Origin: Actinomycetospora endophytica
Lineage (GTDB): Bacteria > Actinomycetota > Actinomycetes > Mycobacteriales > Pseudonocardiaceae
Direction of reading: 5' to 3'
Length of the DNA: 64,000 nt
NCBI RefSeq assembly: GCF_021026375.1
Contig: NZ_JAJNDB010000002.1
Span: forward strand, 806,001 to 870,000
The notes under the pieces: model-generated
Database searches by the model: none
What the model was told of the DNA's origin: nothing
What the model saw: the letters and a program-made list of their open reading frames with translations, nothing else
Shown: positions 24,683 to 33,753 of the stretch, one piece after another
Numbering within the stretch: the stretch's first letter is position 1
Layout: each line of letters opens with the position of its first letter
Made by a program: the position numbers and the translations under genes

Positions 24683-24696
24683 TGGACGATCGTCCA
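24683..24696. promoter_or_regulatory. Perfect palindrome, candidate GntR operator
   Basis: TGGACGATCGTCCA is a 14-base perfect palindrome in the 162-base divergent region between the GntR gene and the acyl-CoA ligase. Size, symmetry and position fit an FCD-regulator operator. Confidence 0.65.
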
Positions 24697-24762
24697 GAGA
24701 ACTCGATTTCGCCCACCGGTCGGACCTTCTCGACGACGGCGGCCCGCCCTAGTGTCGCGACC

Positions 24763-26269
24763 GTGCGGCCCGGTTCCCCCACGCTCTACATCGAGGATCT
24801 CCTGACCGTGCTGGCCGCCGCGGGGGAGCGGACCGTGGTGCGCCACGAGGGCCGCGACGTGTCCGGGCAGGCGCTGCTCGCGGCGATCCGCCGTCACGCT
24901 CGGGTGCTGCGCGAGCTCGGCGTCGGGCCCGGGGACCTCGTCGCGATCTACGCCGCCGATCGCCCCGAGAGCCTCGTCGTCCGGTATGCGACGCACCTCG
25001 TGGGGGCCGGCTCGGTCTACCTGTCCGCGCCGCCGGACCCCGCGGTGCGCGCCCGCATGCTGGTCGACCTGGCCCCGCGCCTGCTCGTCGTCGAGCCGGG
25101 CACGGCGCATCTGGTCCCCGACACCGACGTCCCGCTCGCCGCGGTCGGCGGCACGGTGCCCGGCATCGGGCACCGTCTGGACGAGGCGGCCGCCGCGGTC
25201 CCTGCCGACCCCGTCGCCTCCGTCGCACGCCCCGACGACCTCGCGGTGATCATCTCCTCGGGCGGCACCACCGGGGTGCCGAAAGGCAGCGTTCGCGACT
25301 TCACCGCCTGGACCTCGGCCGTGCGGACCACGCCCCGTCCCGAGCGGCGCCAGCTCGCCGACGGCAACCTCGCCTACGTCACCCAGATCCTCGTCGACCA
25401 GACCCTGCTCGGCGGCGGCACAGTGGTCATGCAGGAGGGCGTGGAGCCCGCGACGATCCTGGCGACCGTCGAGGCCGAACGCATCACCGACCTGTTCCTC
25501 GTGGAACCGCAGCTCTTCGAGCTGATGGATCACCCCGACGTCGAGCGCCGCGACCTGAGCTCGCTGCGCGCGCTGACCCCACATCGGCGCGAACGCCGCC
25601 CCGGTCCTGCGCCGCCGGGCCCGCGAGCGCCTCGGCCCGGTCATCGCGCACACCTACGGCGCGAGCGAGATGGGCATCGTCAGCGCGCTCCCGCCCGCCG
25701 AGCACGACCTCGACCACCCCGACCGGTTCACCTGCGCCGGCCACATCGTGCCGGGCGTCGAGGTCCGCTTCCGCGACCCGACCGGCGCAGAGCACCCGTC
25801 GTCGGGACTGATGGAGGTGCGCTCCCCGGCCATGGCCTCCGGGTACCGCCATCGCCCCGTCGAGGAGGCGGAGCACTTCGTCGACGGCTGGTACCACGCC
25901 GGCGACCTGGGGCGGGTCGACGACGAGGGCTACCTCCACGTGCTCGGGCGGGGCGCTGACTGCGAGGTCGTCGACGGCGTTCTCGTGACCCCCGTCGGGT
26001 TGCAGGACACGCTCTGCCGGCTCGCGCAGGTCCGCTACGCGGTGGTCGTGCCGGAGCTCGAGCAGGGCCGGCGTCTCGCCGCTGTCGTCGCCTGGCCCGG
26101 GCACGACGTCGGGTCCGCGGCCTGCGTCGAGGCGGTCCGTCGGGAGTTCGGCGACGACGTCGCCCGGAGCCTCGTCGTGTTCGCCGTCGAACGCGTCCCG
26201 CTCACCGAGCAGGGCAAGCCCGACCGGGCCGCGCTGCACCGGCTGGCGGGCACGGTCGGTCGGTCGTGA
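24763..26269 (+). pseudogene. Acyl-CoA synthetase (AMP-binding), frameshifted
   Basis: Reads as an adenylate-forming ligase from GTG 24763 to about 25576 (SSGGTTGVPKGSVRDF is the P-loop motif; SSLRALT aligns before the break). It then shifts frame and continues to 26269 (MGIVSALPP, GWYHAGDLGRVDDEGYLHVLGRG, LTEQGKPDRAALHRL). Removing one C from the run CCCC at 25577-25580 restores an uninterrupted 501-residue enzyme reading LTHIGANAAPVLRRRARERLG. Either a recent pseudogene or a sequencing/assembly indel in a homopolymer. Substrate unknown; controlled by the divergent GntR. Confidence 0.88.
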
Positions 26270-26376
26270 CGACGGCGTCCAGGCGCCACAGGTCGTGTCC
26301 CGCTCCGCTCGACGAGGGGCACGTCAGGAATTCGTCTGCTCGAGGCGGCCTGGTGTGCTGCTGATCTTCGCGCGGG

Positions 26377-26727
26377 TCAGGCGGGGGCCGCGTCGAGCGC
26401 CACCGTGATGTGGACCTGGCCGTCGTCGGCACGTCGCGCGACGGCGTGGCCGGTGCGGTCGACGCCGTCGAGCCGGATCGCGATCGGGTGGCCGTCCCCG
26501 GTGAAATTGCGCCACCAGGACTTCTGGTCAGGCAGCTCGACCCCGATGTGGACCTCGTCGCCGTCGTGCACGTAGCCGACGGGGATCGTCACGACCCGTC
26601 CCGAGCGCCGGCCGCGGTAGGTGACCAGCGTCAGCGTCCCGCCGACCAGGCGCCGGCCCAGCGGCGACGCGACGAAAGGCCGTACCGCGGCGTTCACCAC
26701 GATCGCCACCCGCTGCAACGCGGTCAC
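26377..26727 (-). CDS. Deazaflavin (F420)-dependent nitroreductase-like protein
   Basis: 116 residues from a GTG at 26727 that has GGGAGG upstream; a longer in-frame start at 26814 has no such site. The split-beta-barrel motif VGGTLTLVTYRGRRSGRVVTIPVGYVHDGDEVHIGVELPDQKSWWRNF matches the DUF385/Ddn family, which uses F420H2 or flavin to reduce quinones and nitro compounds. Stand-alone gene. Activity inferred from family only. Confidence 0.8.
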   Translation of the reverse strand: MTALQRVAIVVNAAVRPFVASPLGRRLVGGTLTLVTYRGRRSGRVVTIPVGYVHDGDEVHIGVELPDQKSWWRNFTGDGHPIAIRLDGVDRTGHAVARRADDGQVHITVALDAAPA

Positions 26728-26856
26728 CGGCCGCCTCCCGTCGTCGTGATCACCGCACGGTAGCCCCGCATCCGATCCCTCGCGTGTGAATTGCGGCCCG
26801 GCGGGCGACCGCATGGCACGCTGCCCTCCGACCCCGAGCAGGCCGGAGGCAGTGTC

Positions 26857-27069
26857 GTGAGAGCCGTGGTGCGTGTGACGGGCCGGACGGCGGCCGACCT
26901 GCGGCGCGCGGCGGTCGACGCGGCGGAGAACTTCGCGAACGGCGAGCCCTACGAGATCGAGTGGCCGGAGGTCGTCGACTCGGAGATCGTGCCGGACGCC
27001 GGCGAGGCGCGGCTGCGGTTCCTCGCCGACATCCGGGTGGTCGTCGCCGACGAGGTGTCGCTGTTCTGA
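26857..27069 (+). CDS. Small conserved-looking protein, unknown
   Basis: 70 residues from GTG 26857 with GGAGG upstream: VRVTGRTAADLRRAAVDAAENFANGEPYEIEWPEVVDSEIVPDAGEARLRFLADIRVVVADE. Alternating strand-helix-strand pattern like a small alpha/beta fold. No family recognised. Faces a small convergent membrane protein, 6 bases apart. Confidence 0.65.
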   Translation: MRAVVRVTGRTAADLRRAAVDAAENFANGEPYEIEWPEVVDSEIVPDAGEARLRFLADIRVVVADEVSLF

Positions 27070-27075
27070 GAGCGC

Positions 27076-27279
27076 CTACAGCGCCGCGAACAGCAGGAGG
27101 GCGAGCACGGCCAGCACCACGACGAGGGCGATGACCAGCGACGGGGTGCCGATCCCGCCCACCTCGGACGGCCGCACGTCCTCGACCGGACCCTGGTCCG
27201 CCGACGACCGGCGCTGTCCCGCCCGCCCGGTCGTGAAGTTGGTGAACGAGTCGCCGCCCATACCCGGTCCGCCGGTCAT
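27076..27279 (-). CDS. Small single-pass membrane protein
   Basis: 67 residues: hydrophilic Gly-rich N-terminus and one C-terminal membrane helix (PSLVIALVVVLAVLALLLFAAL). ATG at 27279 has AGGAGG upstream, an excellent site, which supports it being real. Function unknown. Confidence 0.7.
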   Translation of the reverse strand: MTGGPGMGGDSFTNFTTGRAGQRRSSADQGPVEDVRPSEVGGIGTPSLVIALVVVLAVLALLLFAAL

Positions 27280-27364
27280 GGCGCACCTCCTGTCCGGATC
27301 GTCCTGACCTGAGCCTAACAGTGAAGATCCACCGGAGACAGGGCTCGGGACGGGCGGCGACGGC

Positions 27365-27790
27365 TCACGACGCGGCGTACTCCGCGGCGACGTCGAGGAC
27401 CCAGGTGACACCGAACCGGTCGGTGAGCATCCCGTAGGCCGGGCCCCACGCGGCCGGCCCGAGGGGCTCCCGGATCGTCGCCCCCTCGGCGAGCTTCTCC
27501 CACACCGAGGTGATCTCCTCGACCGTCGCGCCGCGCAGCGAGACGTAGAACGGATCGACGCCCCGGTCCCAGGTGCGGGAGGTCTGCACGTCGTAGGCCA
27601 TCACGTGGAAGCCGCTAGACGACACGACCTGGCCCCACATCACCTCGTCGGCCTGCGCCGGGTCCTCGGGAGCGCCGAGGTCGCCGTAGCGCACGATCGT
27701 CAGCTCGCCGCCCGAGACCGATCGGTAGAACTCGAGCGCCTCGCGGGCGTCGCCGCGGAAGTTCAGGTGGACGACGGTGCTCATGGCCAT
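27365..27790 (-). CDS. VOC (PhnB/glyoxalase-like) family protein
   Basis: 141 residues: MSTVVHLNFRGDAREALEFYRSVSGGELTIVRYGDLG followed by WGQVVSSSGFHVMAYDVQ and WGPAYGMLTDRFGVTWVLDV, the pattern of PhnB-like VOC proteins. AGGAG is 6 bases before the ATG at 27790; a second in-frame ATG is at 27784. Usually of unknown function, sometimes metal-dependent lyases or resistance proteins. It overlaps the upstream region of the divergent WYL regulator, its likely controller. Confidence 0.88.
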   Translation of the reverse strand: MAMSTVVHLNFRGDAREALEFYRSVSGGELTIVRYGDLGAPEDPAQADEVMWGQVVSSSGFHVMAYDVQTSRTWDRGVDPFYVSLRGATVEEITSVWEKLAEGATIREPLGPAAWGPAYGMLTDRFGVTWVLDVAAEYAAS

Positions 27791-27881
27791 GGTGTGCTCC
27801 TTCTCGACGGGGCCTGGTGAGCACCACGATCACAGGGGTAGAGGACAGCTACGGGCCGCTACTCCCGGCAGGATCGACGAC

Positions 27882-28931
27882 GTGCGTGAGACCTCGGCCC
27901 GGCTGCTGTCGCTGCTCTCCTTGCTCCAGGCGCGCCGGGACTGGCCGGGGCAGCTGCTCGCGGAGCGGCTGGACGTCAGTCCGCGCACCGTGCGCCGCGA
28001 CGTCGACCGGCTCCGCGACCTCGGCTATCCGGTGCATGCCACCAAGGGTCCCGACGGCGGGTACCGCCTGGAGGCGGGCGCCGAGATGCCCCCGATGCTG
28101 TTCGACGACGAGCAGGCCGTCGCCCTGGCCCTCGCGCTGCGGCTCGCGACGACGAGCGGGGCCGGCATCGGGGAGGCGGCGGTCCGCGCGCTGACCACGG
28201 TCCGGCAGGTCATGCCCGCGCGGTTGCGTCACCGGATCGACGCCGTCGAGGTCACCGCGGTCGAGCCGTCCGGGCCGCGGACACATCCGGAGGCCGACAC
28301 CGGGGTGCTCACCGCGCTCGGCGCGGCCGTCCGCGCCCATGAGGTGCTGCGCTTCGACCACGCCGGTGGTGAGGGCCCGCCGCGTCGGGTCGAGCCCCAC
28401 GCCGTCGTCACCTGGAGCGGTCGGTGGTACCTCCTCGCCTGGGATCTCGACCGTGAGGCCTGGCGCACCTTCCGCGCCGACCGGATCACCCCGCGGACCC
28501 CCACCGGGCCGCGCTTCACCCCGCGCGAGGTCCCGGGAGGCGACATTGCCGCGTTCGTCGCGAGCCACTTCCAGGGTGGCACGGGCGCGGAGGGCTGGCC
28601 CTGCCGCGGACAGGTGATCCTTCACCGTCCCGCCGGCGAGGTCGCTCCCGTCGTCTCCGACGGCGTGGTCGAGGAGGCCGGGCCGGACCACTGCCGCCTC
28701 ACGCTGGGGTCCTGGTCGTGGGTCGGGCTGGCGGCCTCCGTCGCGCGCTTCGATGCGGATTTCCGGGTCGTCGGGCCGCCCGAGCTCGCCGCGGCGGCCA
28801 TGACCCTGGCCGCGCGGTACGCGGCTGCGACGCCGGTCTCGGTGGCGGAGCCCGGCGACCCGGTCGCTGGTACGTTCATCGGTACTCAAGAGTCCGACGA
28901 AGTACCGATGAGAGTTCGGGAGAGCCCGTGA
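27882..28931 (+). CDS. WYL-domain transcriptional regulator (HTH_11)
   Basis: 349 residues from GTG 27882. N-terminal winged helix RLLSLLSLLQARRDWPGQLLAERLDVSPRTVRRDVDRLRDLGYPVHATKGPDGGYRL, then a WYL ligand-binding domain: VRAHEVLRFDHAGG, VEPHAVVTWSGRWYLLAWDLDREAWRTFRADRI. Divergent from the VOC gene, a common pairing. Its last 50 bases carry a 9-bp inverted repeat (28878-28909) just before the SDR start, which overlaps its stop (GTGA). Confidence 0.92.
   Translation: MRETSARLLSLLSLLQARRDWPGQLLAERLDVSPRTVRRDVDRLRDLGYPVHATKGPDGGYRLEAGAEMPPMLFDDEQAVALALALRLATTSGAGIGEAAVRALTTVRQVMPARLRHRIDAVEVTAVEPSGPRTHPEADTGVLTALGAAVRAHEVLRFDHAGGEGPPRRVEPHAVVTWSGRWYLLAWDLDREAWRTFRADRITPRTPTGPRFTPREVPGGDIAAFVASHFQGGTGAEGWPCRGQVILHRPAGEVAPVVSDGVVEEAGPDHCRLTLGSWSWVGLAASVARFDADFRVVGPPELAAAAMTLAARYAAATPVSVAEPGDPVAGTFIGTQESDEVPMRVRESP
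28878..28909. promoter_or_regulatory. Inverted repeat inside WYL 3' end
   Basis: ATCGGTACT (28878-28886) and AGTACCGAT (28901-28909) are perfect complements with a 14-base spacer, 19 bases before the SDR start codon. Base composition is lower in GC than the surrounding coding DNA. Probably an operator for a separate SDR promoter inside the WYL gene. Confidence 0.55.
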
Positions 28932-29752
28932 GCGCATCGCTGAACGGCCGCACCATCGTCATGTCCGGCGGCAGCCGGGGGATCGGGCTCGCCATCCTGA
29001 TCGCCGCCGCGAAGGCGGGCGCCAACGCCGTCCTGCTCGCGAAGACCGACCAGCCGGATCCGCGGCTGCCCGGCACCGTCCACACCGCCGTCGCGGAGAT
29101 CGAGGCCGCGGGCGGGAAGGCCGTGGCGGTCGTCGGAGACGTGCGCGAGGAGGAGGACGTGCAGCGTGCGGTGTCGACGGCCGCGGACCACTTCGGCGGC
29201 GTCGACATCGTGGTCAACAACGCCTCGGCGCTGAACCTCACCGGGACCCTCGAGCTGAGCCCGAAGCGCTACGACCTCATGCAGCAGATCAACGCCAAGG
29301 GGACCTTCCAGCTCACCCGCGCGGCCCTGCCGCAGCTGTTCGCCTCGGAGGACCCGCAGGTCGTGACGCTGGGGCCGCCGATCAACCTCGCGCCCGAGTG
29401 GCTCGGCAAGTTCCCGTCCTACGCCCTGTCCAAGTACGGGATGACGCTGCTGACCCTCGGCTTCGCCGCGGAGTTCGCCGACCGCGGCGTGCGCGCCAAC
29501 TGCCTGTGGCCCCAGACGACGATCTCCACCGCCGCCGTCGCGAACCTGCTCGGTGGCGACGAGGCGTCGCGGCGGGCCCGCTCGCCGGAGATCCTGGGCG
29601 ACGCGGCGGTCGCGCTGCTGACCGACCCGCGGCGCCCGACGGGTGAGGTCTTCCTGGACGTCGACGCGCTCCGCCGCGCGGGGATCACGGACCTCTCGCC
29701 CTACGGCGGTGGCGAGGAGCTGGAGCTCGACTTCTTCGTCGACGAGTTCTGA
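28928..29752 (+). CDS. SDR family oxidoreductase, HSDL2-like
   Basis: 274 residues. NAD(P) motif SGGSRGIGLA, NNASALNLTGTL, and active-site YALSK. The signature GANAVLLAKTDQPDPRLPGTVHTAVAEIEAAGGKA and SPKRYDLMQQINAKGTFQLTRAALP match hydroxysteroid-dehydrogenase-like protein 2 relatives, thought to act on fatty or isoprenoid alcohols. GTG start with overlapping upstream stop, so partly coupled to WYL. A near-repeat of its final codons (TCGTCGACGARTTCTGACG) follows the stop. Confidence 0.92.
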   Translation: MSASLNGRTIVMSGGSRGIGLAILIAAAKAGANAVLLAKTDQPDPRLPGTVHTAVAEIEAAGGKAVAVVGDVREEEDVQRAVSTAADHFGGVDIVVNNASALNLTGTLELSPKRYDLMQQINAKGTFQLTRAALPQLFASEDPQVVTLGPPINLAPEWLGKFPSYALSKYGMTLLTLGFAAEFADRGVRANCLWPQTTISTAAVANLLGGDEASRRARSPEILGDAAVALLTDPRRPTGEVFLDVDALRRAGITDLSPYGGGEELELDFFVDEF

Positions 29753-29843
29753 CGGGTCGTCGACGAATTCTGACGACGCGGCTCACGGTTGCGCGGGGCC
29801 GCCGACCGGCCATCCCCGGTGCCCGCACACCGAGGAGGGCGTC

Positions 29844-30176
29844 ATGCCGGCAGGAGCGAACGACAAGCGCGAGCGCCAGTACGAGCACATCAAGGACCAG
29901 AAGCTCGACCAGGGCGTCGACGAGGGGCGCGCGAAGGAGATCGCGGCGCGCACGGTCAACAAGGACCGCGCCCAGCAGGGCGAGTCCGAGCAGGCCAGTC
30001 GCGCTTCGACCGACGACGTGTCGCCGGAGCACCGCGGCGGCAAGCGCTCCGGCAACGACATGGGCCCGAACAGCCCGACGAAGCAGCAGCTCTACGCGGA
30101 GGCGCAGCGCGCCGGGGTCCCGGGACGGTCCGACATGACGAAGGAGCAACTACGGGAGGCTCTCGGCCAGGACTGA
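29844..30176 (+). CDS. Small Rho-N/SAP-like domain protein
   Basis: 110 residues from ATG 29844 with GAGGAGG upstream. KRERQYEHIKDQKLDQGVDEGRAKEIAARTVNKDRAQQGES is typical of small actinobacterial stress or plasmid-stabilization-annotated proteins; the C-terminus NSPTKQQLYAEAQRAGVPGRSDMTKEQLREAL resembles a Rho N-terminal/SAP helical nucleic-acid binding motif. Highly charged and soluble. Function unproven. Confidence 0.8.
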   Translation: MPAGANDKRERQYEHIKDQKLDQGVDEGRAKEIAARTVNKDRAQQGESEQASRASTDDVSPEHRGGKRSGNDMGPNSPTKQQLYAEAQRAGVPGRSDMTKEQLREALGQD

Positions 30177-30255
30177 CCGAGAACCGCGCGTAGGCCGTCA
30201 CGGGAACGGTTACACGACCCGTGAGTGGTCAGCTGAACCGATCACGGCGAGAAAC

Positions 30256-30735
30256 GTGACGAGCCGGTCAGGGGGCTTTCCGGTGGACGCGGTCGAGTTC
30301 GAGCGAACCAGCTATCCGGCCGAAGCAGGCGAGAGCGCACGGATCCGTGAGGACCTCCGGGGGTGGATGGACGCGTCCGGGGTGTCGGCGGATGTCGCCC
30401 ACGGTGTCGTGCTCGCGGCCAGCGAGGCGATCGACAACGTCATCGCCCACGCCTACCCGGCCGGAGCGCTCGGTCCGACCACGATCGACCTGACGATGGT
30501 CCTCGACGAGACCGACGTCGTCGTCACGATCGCCGACCACGGCCAGTGGGCGGAGCCGACGAGCACCGACCTCGAGCACGACGCCAGCGGGCACCCGGCC
30601 CGGCACGGCCGCGGGATCATCCTGATGAACTCCCACGTCGACGAGGTCGCCATCCACCACGACAGCCAGGGCACCTCGGTCCTGCTGCGCTCGCGGCGGG
30701 CCGGCGACACCCGCGCGGTCCCCGAGCCGGGCTGA
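30256..30735 (+). CDS. Anti-sigma-factor-type ATPase (HATPase_c_2)
   Basis: 159 residues from GTG 30256 (GTG 30283 also possible, nearer a G-rich site). GHKL ATPase boxes are present: N-box EAIDNVIAHAYP, G1 IADHGQW, G2 ARHGRGIILM. Such RsbW/SpoIIAB-like proteins bind a sigma factor or phosphorylate an antagonist. No sigma factor or antagonist is adjacent, so its partner is elsewhere. Convergent with the beta-lactamase, 8 bases apart. Confidence 0.88.
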   Translation: MTSRSGGFPVDAVEFERTSYPAEAGESARIREDLRGWMDASGVSADVAHGVVLAASEAIDNVIAHAYPAGALGPTTIDLTMVLDETDVVVTIADHGQWAEPTSTDLEHDASGHPARHGRGIILMNSHVDEVAIHHDSQGTSVLLRSRRAGDTRAVPEPG

Positions 30736-30743
30736 GCCACCGG

Positions 30744-31637
30744 TCAGCCGGTCGCGAGACCGCTCAGGACCGCCCGCGTCGCCGCGGCGATCGTCGCCGC
30801 GCCGGTGGCGTTGCGCGGGTCGGCCGGGGCGGTGAACACGGCGACGACGACCGGGGCCCGGCCGGTCGGCCCGACGACGCCGACGTCGTTGCTCTCGCCC
30901 GCCGACCCGCTGCCCGTCTTGTCCGCCACCGTCCAGCCCGCGGGCACCCCCGCCCGGATCTGGGCCGCGCCGGTGGTGCTCGCGCGCATCCAGCCGACGA
31001 GCCGGTCACGCAGCGCCGGCGGCAGGGCGTCCCCGAGCGCGAGGGCCTGCAGCGTGCGCACGAACGCCGTCGGGGTGGTGGTGTCGAGATCGCCGGCGAC
31101 GTCGTTGAGCGTCGGCTCGGTGCGGTCGGCACGGGAGGTGGTGTCGCCGACGCCGCGCAGGAACGCGGTCACCCCGGCCGGCCCGCCGACCTGCGCCGAG
31201 AGCAGGTTCGCCGCGGTGTTGTCGCTGACGGTCAGCGCGGCCGCGCAGAGCTCGGCGACGGTCATCCCGGTGTCCAGTGCGGCCGTGGTCGCCGGCGCGT
31301 GGCTCAGCAGGTCGGCGCGGGTCCAGTGCAGCCGACGGTCCAGCAGGCCAGGGTCGGTGACGCTGCGGCGCAGGACCGCGGCGACCACCGGGACCTTCGC
31401 CGTGGAGCACAGGAGGAAGCGCTCGTCGGCGCGGTGACCGGTCCACCGTCCGGAGCCGGTGTCCAGGGCGGCCACGCCGAGGCGCCCGCCGAACCGGGTC
31501 TCGAGGTCGTCCAACGCTGGAGTGGGTCGGCCCGGGGTGGTCGGTGCGGGCGTCGCACCGCACCCGACGAGAGCCGTCCCGATTCCCGCGAGTCCGGCGG
31601 CGAGAACCCCGCGCCGTCGGAGAGGACGATCCACCAC
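30744..31637 (-). CDS. Class A beta-lactamase, predicted lipoprotein
   Basis: 297 residues. An N-terminal Arg-rich region then LVGCG gives a lipobox (Cys26), probably Tat-exported. Class A motifs: STAK (active-site Ser), SDN, EPTLN (general-base Glu), and KTG in VADKTGSGSAG. Hydrolyses beta-lactams in the envelope. GTG start at 31637. No regulator adjacent. Chromosomal class A enzymes of this kind are common in actinomycetes. Confidence 0.93.
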   Translation of the reverse strand: MVDRPLRRRGVLAAGLAGIGTALVGCGATPAPTTPGRPTPALDDLETRFGGRLGVAALDTGSGRWTGHRADERFLLCSTAKVPVVAAVLRRSVTDPGLLDRRLHWTRADLLSHAPATTAALDTGMTVAELCAAALTVSDNTAANLLSAQVGGPAGVTAFLRGVGDTTSRADRTEPTLNDVAGDLDTTTPTAFVRTLQALALGDALPPALRDRLVGWMRASTTGAAQIRAGVPAGWTVADKTGSGSAGESNDVGVVGPTGRAPVVVAVFTAPADPRNATGAATIAAATRAVLSGLATG

Positions 31638-31698
31638 GGCCGGGAGTCGATCAGGTCGTGGCGGTGGCCACCACTCGGGTCCCCCGCCGAGGCCCGGG

Positions 31699-32106
31699 TC
31701 AGGGCGCCGCGGTGAGCCGCGGCGGGGAGTCCGTCGTCGGTTCGACGGCCGGCGTCTCCGGGCCGACGAGTCCGGGATCGCCGGGCGCGGGATGGGTCGC
31801 GGCGAGCAGCGCCCCGCCGAGCAGGACCACCCCGAGCCCGATCAGCTGCAGGTCGCGGGACGCCACCGGGATCGGCGTCGCCGGGGCGGTGAGGGCCGTC
31901 GCGACGGCACAGACCAGCAGCCCGGCGCCGACGAGCGCCACCGCGACGCCGTGGGTCCGGGCCACCGGCGCGCTCGTCCAGCCCACCCACCAGCGGGCGC
32001 CCCGCCAGGTCCAGCACGACGGCCGTCGGGCCGCCGCGAGGCCCCACGCGACCAGGAACGTGCCGACGGAGATCTCGGCGATGATGCCCAGCAGCCGCAG
32101 CGACAC
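31699..32106 (-). CDS. Small multi-pass membrane protein
   Basis: 135 residues with three hydrophobic segments (IIAEISVGTFLVAWGLAA, GVAVALVGAGLLVCAVATAL, LQLIGLGVVLLGGALLAA) and a Pro-rich cytoplasmic or external tail. No family recognised. 60 bases downstream of the molybdoenzyme gene and on the same strand, so possibly co-transcribed. Confidence 0.7.
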   Translation of the reverse strand: MSLRLLGIIAEISVGTFLVAWGLAAARRPSCWTWRGARWWVGWTSAPVARTHGVAVALVGAGLLVCAVATALTAPATPIPVASRDLQLIGLGVVLLGGALLAATHPAPGDPGLVGPETPAVEPTTDSPPRLTAAP

Positions 32107-32166
32107 GTCGACCTCCGCCGGGTCACGAGCCGGGACGTCGTCGCTCCGGTCTCCCCGCGCCGCCCC

Positions 32167-33753
32167 TCAGAACGCGGTGACGACGACGGTATGCCATCCG
32201 GTGGCCCCGTCGGGGATCGTCGAGGTCAGTGCTTCCGGCTGTGTCGCGCCGGTCGCGTCGGTGGCGCGGACCTGGAGGGTGTGGTCGCCGGGCGCGAGCT
32301 GGAGGACGGTGCGCCACATCCGCCAGGTGTCGATCGAGGCGTCGGCCGCGAGCTCGGCCGTCTGCCAGGGCCCGGCGTCGGCGCGGACCTCGACCCGCGC
32401 GACCCCGCGGTGCTGCGCCCAGGCCGTGCCGGCCACCGTGACCCGGCCGGCGGTCACGGCGGCCTGGGACTGCGGCACGTCGATCCGTGACTGCGTCTTG
32501 ATCGGCCCCATCGCCGCCCAGCCGCGCTGCTCCCAGTAGGGCTGGAAGGCCTCGAACGTCGTGAGCTCGATGTCGGTGATCCACTTGCAGCCGGACACGT
32601 ACCCGTAGAGGCCGGGGACCACCATGCGCACCGGGAAGCCGTGCTCCACCGGCAGCGGCTGCCCGTTCATGCCCAGTGCGAGCATGGCGTTGCGGCCGTC
32701 GGTGCAGGCGGCGACCGGGGTTCCGGTGGTGAAGCCGTCGACGCTGGTGGAGGCGATCTGGGTGGCCCCGGGACGGACCCCGGCCTCGGCGAGCAGGGTC
32801 CGCAGCGGCACCCCGAGGAAGACCGAGTTCGAGATGAGGTTCCCGCCGACGTCGTTGGAGACGCAGCACATCGTGATCGGGGCCTCGACCAGCCCGCGGC
32901 CACGCAGCTGGTCGTAGTTCAGGGTGAGCTCCCGCTGGACCAGGCCGTGGATGCGCAGGGTGAAGTCCGCGGTCGAGACCTGCGGGACCTGCAGCGCGGT
33001 GTCGATCCGGTAGAACTGGTCGTTCGGGGTGAGCCAGGTCGGGGTGCCCGACGCGGCGAAGTCGGCGGCAGGCGGCGGGACGACCGGTGGCCCCGTCGGT
33101 GGCGGCAGGGCGGCGTCCGCCCGGGAGGCCGCGACGTCGGCCGCCGCGGCGAACCGTCGCCCGAGGAACCCGGTGATGCCGGCGCCGGCGAGCGCGACCC
33201 CGAGGCCGAGGAGCAGTCGTCGTCGGCCGGCCGACGGGTCGGTGAGCCGCCTGTCGGGATCGGGCCTCTCGGCGCGCCGCGCCAGGCGGTGCAGGACCGC
33301 GAACGTCGCCGCCCCGGCGACGAGGGCGACGGCGGGTGCGACGAGGTACCCGACGGTGAAGGTCGGCGCCGCGGCCGCGCACGTCGCCCCGACGAGGCCC
33401 AGCACGACGACGAGCGTCAGCCCCGGGACGGGGGTCCGGCGCGAGAGCAGCCCGGCGAGGACCGCGACCGCGGTGATCACCACGGCCATGCCGGCCAGCA
33501 GGACCTGCTTGTCGTGCACCCCGAAGGTGCTGGTCGCGAACTCCTTGAGCGCCTCGGGGGTCAGCCGGATGAATTGGTTGCCCACCGCGAGGAACGGCGA
33601 CGACGGCGCGGCCGCGAAGGCCGCCACGAGGTCCCCGACGCCCAGCGCCACCGCGACCGCGAGGACCCCGATCGCGCCGGCGACCGGCGGTCTCAGGACA
33701 CCGGTCCCGGGATCCGCCGCCGGTGCCGCGGGCGGATCCGTGTCCGTCGTCAT
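32167..33753 (-). CDS. Membrane-anchored sulfite-oxidase-like molybdopterin oxidoreductase
   Basis: 528 residues: about five N-terminal membrane segments (to residue 200), then the oxidoreductase molybdopterin-binding domain. MCCVSNDVGGNLISNSVFLGVPL holds the Mo-coordinating Cys, and YVSGCKWITDIELTTFEAFQPYW is the conserved cofactor region; a C-terminal dimerisation domain follows (VTVAGTAWAQHRGVARVEVR). The active domain is likely extracytoplasmic. Substrate unknown; bacterial relatives oxidise sulfite or reduce S-/N-oxides. ATG at 33753. Confidence 0.92.
   Translation of the reverse strand: MTTDTDPPAAPAADPGTGVLRPPVAGAIGVLAVAVALGVGDLVAAFAAAPSSPFLAVGNQFIRLTPEALKEFATSTFGVHDKQVLLAGMAVVITAVAVLAGLLSRRTPVPGLTLVVVLGLVGATCAAAAPTFTVGYLVAPAVALVAGAATFAVLHRLARRAERPDPDRRLTDPSAGRRRLLLGLGVALAGAGITGFLGRRFAAAADVAASRADAALPPPTGPPVVPPPAADFAASGTPTWLTPNDQFYRIDTALQVPQVSTADFTLRIHGLVQRELTLNYDQLRGRGLVEAPITMCCVSNDVGGNLISNSVFLGVPLRTLLAEAGVRPGATQIASTSVDGFTTGTPVAACTDGRNAMLALGMNGQPLPVEHGFPVRMVVPGLYGYVSGCKWITDIELTTFEAFQPYWEQRGWAAMGPIKTQSRIDVPQSQAAVTAGRVTVAGTAWAQHRGVARVEVRADAGPWQTAELAADASIDTWRMWRTVLQLAPGDHTLQVRATDATGATQPEALTSTIPDGATGWHTVVVTAF

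Noticed and set aside
26728-26814. N-terminal extension of the F420-type reductase
   Set aside because: The extra 29 codons show no similarity to the family, and GGGAGG marks the later GTG.
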